A DNA stretch of 64,000 nucleotides from Kordia sp039026955 (GTDB lineage Bacteria > Bacteroidota > Bacteroidia > Flavobacteriales > Flavobacteriaceae). The first letter of the stretch is position 1, and each line of letters begins with the position of its first letter. The position numbers and the translations under genes were made by a program. Below the pieces are notes generated by a model. It searched no databases, had not been told where the DNA came from, and saw only the letters and a list, made by a program, of their open reading frames with translations. The DNA is taken from positions 1 to 64,000 of the forward strand of contig JBCCLH010000019.1 of NCBI GenBank assembly GCA_039026955.1, read 5' to 3'. Positions 61,020 through 64,000 of the stretch are shown here, piece after piece.

Positions 61020-61643
61020 TTATAATCTGATTTTTTGAACGTATGAATCAAAATCATACGCTGCTCTTGAATTGAAGCTTAACATAAAGGTTTTTCCTTT
61101 TCTGTTCAAAAGATAGAAATAGGTATAAATTTGCGCATCTTTACCAGTCAACAAATCGATACCTTTGTATAAAAAGATCGCTCTAAAAATTCGATCACTG
61201 CCAAGTTTTATAATTCCTGCGCGACTGAAAGAACTCTCTAAGCCTAGCACTTTTCCTGTAGCTTTGTGTTCACGATTGAGAAACTTAAGCAGTTCTTGAG
61301 AAACTGATTGATCAATTGGCATGTATGGTAATTTCACATACGTAATATCGATTTCTAAATCTTCACTTCGCAACATATATGAAGATTCAACACCATATTT
61401 TAAATTCAGATAACGCGCACGTTCTATAGCTTGAATTTGAGGATTTTCTATGCTGTTGATGAACTTCAATTGTTCACTGTGAGTAAACATTTTTACTTTT
61501 TCAGGGACAAAAAGATAAATGTTCTCTTTTTCTAAATGCACATATTTCCCTTCAACATTTTTAATCGGAACTGCGGTATCTGCTTTTTTATCACATTGAA
61601 TACAAAATAAGCTGAATATTATAATGTATAAAAATCTATTCAT
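61020..61643 (-). CDS. Lipoprotein between the two mutase genes
   Basis: 207 residues. Lipoprotein signal with Cys17 in FCIQCDKK. The mature domain is beta-rich (KYVHLEKENIYLFVPEKVKMF, split at YLF; RAIFLYKGIDLLTG; TFMLSFNSRA) with no recognised family. It starts 8 bases inside the end of mutA and stops one base before mutB, so it is translated with a cytoplasmic enzyme although it is itself an envelope protein. Function unknown. Confidence 0.72.
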   Translation of the reverse strand: MNRFLYIIIFSLFCIQCDKKADTAVPIKNVEGKYVHLEKENIYLFVPEKVKMFTHSEQLKFINSIENPQIQAIERARYLNLKYGVESSYMLRSEDLEIDITYVKLPYMPIDQSVSQELLKFLNREHKATGKVLGLESSFSRAGIIKLGSDRIFRAIFLYKGIDLLTGKDAQIYTYFYLLNRKGKTFMLSFNSRAAYDFDSYVQKIRL

Positions 61644-62997
61644 TCTCTAATCGTTCTTGTTCAACAGTTGCTGCCAGTCGTTTTGCTAGAATCGGTTCTA
61701 GTAATACTTTTCTGGCTTCTTTTTTGGCGAAAGGTGAAATTTCCAAATCGTTTTTCATGCGATCTTGCGGATTTGGATATCGATTCGTTCCTAACAATAC
61801 TTCTTTCCCTTCATCAAATTGTGCTTGTTGTTTGGCAGCACTTTCTTTTATTTTTCGCTGAATGGTTCCCGCTTTCAACTGATGTAGAAATCCACCATTG
61901 GCTTCGATATCTTTAAACAGTGTCAAGGCTTTTTCTGATAGTTGCTGCGTGATGTGTTCTATATAATACGAACCTTCTGTCGGATTGTCTGTTTTATCAA
62001 AATAACTTTCATCTTTTAAAATACGCAGCTGATTTCTCGAAATACGATCACCAAATTCATTCGCGTGATGATACAAGGCATCGTACGGAAGATTGTATAC
62101 GAAATCGGCACCGCCTAGCACGGCACTCATGCACTCTGTCGTAGTTCGTAACATATTTACATTGTAATCGTACAAGGTTTTGTTACGGGTTGAAGGCGAA
62201 GCAATAATGACACAATTTGCATCTACTTCATATTCTTTTGCCAACACATTCCACAATTGACGTAAGGCTCTGAGTTTGGCAATTTCAAAGAAATAATGTG
62301 TGCCAACTGTTACATTAAACGTGATGGTATTTGTAATTTTTGAACCGTAATGATTCAAATATTCGTTTATATGTGCTAAGGCATATGCGAGTTGCTGTAC
62401 CATCGTTGCGCCTGCATTTTGATAAGTGTCAACAGAGACCGTAAGCACACTTTTCAACCCATCAAACGAGAGGATTTGTGCTAACGCTTCATGATCTGAA
62501 GTAAGATTTTCATACCAATTTCCTGTGGAAGCTAAGTGTCCAATCAAGTCTATACCTAATGTGATCGAAGCACTAGTAGCTTTCGCGAAAGCGTGCACAT
62601 CCGTACAATACGCAACTGATAAAAAGTCCATCTCAATGTGAATCGGAATAGTTGCTACATCAACACCAACCAAAATATCCGCAATTGCAATTTGGTCATT
62701 TGTGATATGTAACACCAGACTTTCCGCACCTCTTTGCAAAATATCTTTGATAGTCGCATTGGCTGTTTCCGCATTGGAAACTACAATTCGTTGTGCAATT
62801 TTCCATTCGGTAGTTTTCGTTGGAATTGGTTGTACAGCCATGGTTTCACGATGGTAAAAAGGCGTAATATTAATGCCTTCATGAGTTGTCGTAATCAGTG
62901 TTTGATTGTAATCAGCACCTTTTAAATCGACTTGTATTTTTTGTTTCCATTGTGCAGCAGAGACTGCATCAAATTCGTCAAATAGTGAATTACTCAT
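61636..62997 (-). CDS. mutA: Methylmalonyl-CoA mutase, small subunit
   Basis: 453 residues, homologous to the barrel of the large subunit (FEIAKLRALRQLWNVLAKEY, RNQLRILKDESYFDKTDNPTEGSYYIE split after RILK). It lacks the cobalamin-binding DxHxxG domain, as expected for the non-catalytic partner. It overlaps the FtsB-like gene by 8 bases at its start and the lipoprotein by 8 at its end, indicating one operon with udk upstream. Confidence 0.93.
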   Translation of the reverse strand: MSNSLFDEFDAVSAAQWKQKIQVDLKGADYNQTLITTTHEGINITPFYHRETMAVQPIPTKTTEWKIAQRIVVSNAETANATIKDILQRGAESLVLHITNDQIAIADILVGVDVATIPIHIEMDFLSVAYCTDVHAFAKATSASITLGIDLIGHLASTGNWYENLTSDHEALAQILSFDGLKSVLTVSVDTYQNAGATMVQQLAYALAHINEYLNHYGSKITNTITFNVTVGTHYFFEIAKLRALRQLWNVLAKEYEVDANCVIIASPSTRNKTLYDYNVNMLRTTTECMSAVLGGADFVYNLPYDALYHHANEFGDRISRNQLRILKDESYFDKTDNPTEGSYYIEHITQQLSEKALTLFKDIEANGGFLHQLKAGTIQRKIKESAAKQQAQFDEGKEVLLGTNRYPNPQDRMKNDLEISPFAKKEARKVLLEPILAKRLAATVEQERLENE

Positions 62998-63298
62998 TGG
63001 TAGATGTTTTTAAGCTATCGGCGTATTCTATAATATAAATTTCTTCATTTTCCTTCTTCATAAAATAGCGTTCGCGTGCAAATTTTTCAAGTTCTGCCAT
63101 GTTGGAAAACTTCTTGATACTAATTTTGTCTTTTTTGATAGCGCGTAGCAAGTTTGCTTTTTGCTCTTCTAAAAGTTCAATTTGTTTATCGAGTTCTCTG
63201 TGTGAAGAAAACCACGAATTCGCATCCAAAAACAGCATCCATGCAATAAAAATGACAGAAATAATGATGTATATATTTTTTAATTTTTCCAGTTTCAT
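62990..63298 (-). CDS. Septum formation initiator family protein (FtsB/DivIC-like)
   Basis: 102 residues: short basic N-terminus, one membrane helix (about 8-26), then a coiled coil (ELDKQIELLEEQKANLLRAI) and a small C-terminal domain with MAELEKFARERYFMKKENEE. This is the divisome FtsB/DivIC layout; it would link FtsQ and FtsL analogues at the division site. Downstream of udk by 49 bases. Confidence 0.9.
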   Translation of the reverse strand: MKLEKLKNIYIIISVIFIAWMLFLDANSWFSSHRELDKQIELLEEQKANLLRAIKKDKISIKKFSNMAELEKFARERYFMKKENEEIYIIEYADSLKTSTNE

Positions 63299-63347
63299 GC
63301 GTAGCTATGAGATGCGATACTATTATTACGTGTAAATGTACTAAATA

Positions 63348-63956
63348 TTAGGATAATCGTTCACTGATAATGGTACGAACTATGTCAACTGCCACCGTAT
63401 TGTAGCGATTGTTTGGGATGATGATATCGGCAAACTCTTTGGTAGGTTCAATAAATTGTTCGTGCATCGGTTTGAGTGTGTGTTGATAGCGCGCTAATAC
63501 TTCGTCAATATCGCGTCCGCGTTGCGTGATGTCACGTTTAATTCTTCGAATCAGGCGTTCATCGGAATCTGCATGCACAAAAATTTTAATATCAAACATG
63601 TCACGGAGTTCGGAATTCGTCAAAATCAGAATTCCTTCTACAATCATTACTTTTCTTGGCAAGGTGTGAATCGTATCGCCCGTACGGTTGTGTTTTACAA
63701 AGGAATACACAGGTTGGTGAATCGGATTTCCTTTTTTCAATTCGCGCAAATGTTCGCAGATCAAATTAAAATCAATCGATCTTGGGTGATCAAAGTTGAT
63801 TTTCGTACGTGATTCATAACTCAAATGTGAAGTATCGTTATAATACGAATCTTGTGAAATGATTCCGACTTCATTTTCGGGAAGTTGTTTGATAATTTCG
63901 TTGACAACTGTGGTTTTTCCACTTCCAGTTCCGCCGCCAATACCGATGATGAGCAT
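63348..63956 (-). CDS. udk: Uridine kinase
   Basis: 202 residues. Phosphorylates uridine/cytidine for pyrimidine salvage. P-loop GGGTGSGKTT (7-16), the DSYYND loop (36-41), FDHPRSID (55-62), and the lid RRIKRDITQRGRDIDEVLARY (split after TQRG). Normal length. It opens the udk-FtsB-mutA-lipoprotein-mutB row. Only 44 bases lie between its start and the window end. Confidence 0.96.
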   Translation of the reverse strand: MLIIGIGGGTGSGKTTVVNEIIKQLPENEVGIISQDSYYNDTSHLSYESRTKINFDHPRSIDFNLICEHLRELKKGNPIHQPVYSFVKHNRTGDTIHTLPRKVMIVEGILILTNSELRDMFDIKIFVHADSDERLIRRIKRDITQRGRDIDEVLARYQHTLKPMHEQFIEPTKEFADIIIPNNRYNTVAVDIVRTIISERLS

Positions 63957-64000
63957 ATAATTTTTCTTTTTTATTGTGGGACAAAATTAAGTAATTTATC

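Noticed and set aside
1..64000. tRNA, rRNA, IS element or prophage
   Set aside because: No cloverleaf, rRNA segment, transposase, integrase or phage structural gene could be recognised on either strand.

Overview
The window looks like chromosome of a marine Flavobacteriaceae bacterium (Bacteroidota). Kordia or a close relative is my guess, from the mix of GG-leader cysteine-rich peptides and T9SS/gliding genes. Supporting signs are low GC, TAnnTTTG-type -7 promoter boxes, a T9SS sorting domain, GldI, DUF3810, DUF5683, DUF6122 and DUF6503 family proteins, and a grasp-with-spasm RiPP locus. I found no rRNA, tRNA, CRISPR array, phage or IS transposase.

Layout. 1-5.2 kb (+): end of parA, parB, a DUF5683 protein, dapB, lepB, a WbqC-like gene and a DUF6122 gene. 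5.3-6.3 kb (-): two tandem GG-leader peptide precursors plus the relic 3' end of a third. 6.3-11.2 kb (-): endonuclease-family membrane protein, two rhomboid proteases, mutL and a small membrane protein. 11.4-17.6 kb: purA, fur and relA/spoT (-), three more precursor peptides (+) and a TrmH-family methyltransferase (-). 17.8-30 kb: a T9SS cargo protein, lipoproteins, a pair of amidohydrolase-like proteins, DUF3810 and pepD. 30.1-31 kb (-): three further precursors, one frameshifted. 31.2-34.6 kb: two PPIases including GldI, an NrnA-like DHH phosphoesterase and ndk. 34.8-38.8 kb: an accessory stretch punctuated by four copies of a palindromic repeat, holding an esterase, a 5'-truncated gene, an orphan Imm27 immunity gene, an AraC regulator and an oxidoreductase broken by one stop codon. 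38.8-45.6 kb: DUF721, recF, a TPR protein, ribH, rsmD, two conserved unknowns and a RecD-like helicase. 45.6-52.4 kb: a repeat-rich gap, a membrane protein, kdsB, a HAD hydrolase, a CAT-like acetyltransferase, a KdnB-like dehydrogenase, an acyltransferase and AraC. 52.6-58.7 kb: an enoyl-CoA hydratase, the four-gene grasp-with-spasm cluster and two lipoproteins with cysteine-rich tails. 58.9-64 kb (-): both methylmalonyl-CoA mutase subunits with a lipoprotein gene between them, an FtsB/DivIC-like gene and udk.

How the parts fit. Most of the window is housekeeping: chromosome partition, lysine/peptidoglycan precursor synthesis, secretion, mismatch repair, purine synthesis, stringent response, recombination, LPS Kdo synthesis and propionate metabolism. 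The accessory layer is peptide-centred. Seven intact or decayed class I lanthipeptide-like precursors and one different GG peptide are scattered without any visible modification enzyme. One complete cluster (precursor, ATP-grasp ligase, 71-residue protein, SPASM-domain maturase) sits at 53.5-56.1 kb. Intergenic palindromes of several families are common and seem to mark duplications, insertions and possibly a ~30 kb inversion that separated ribH from the mutL operon.
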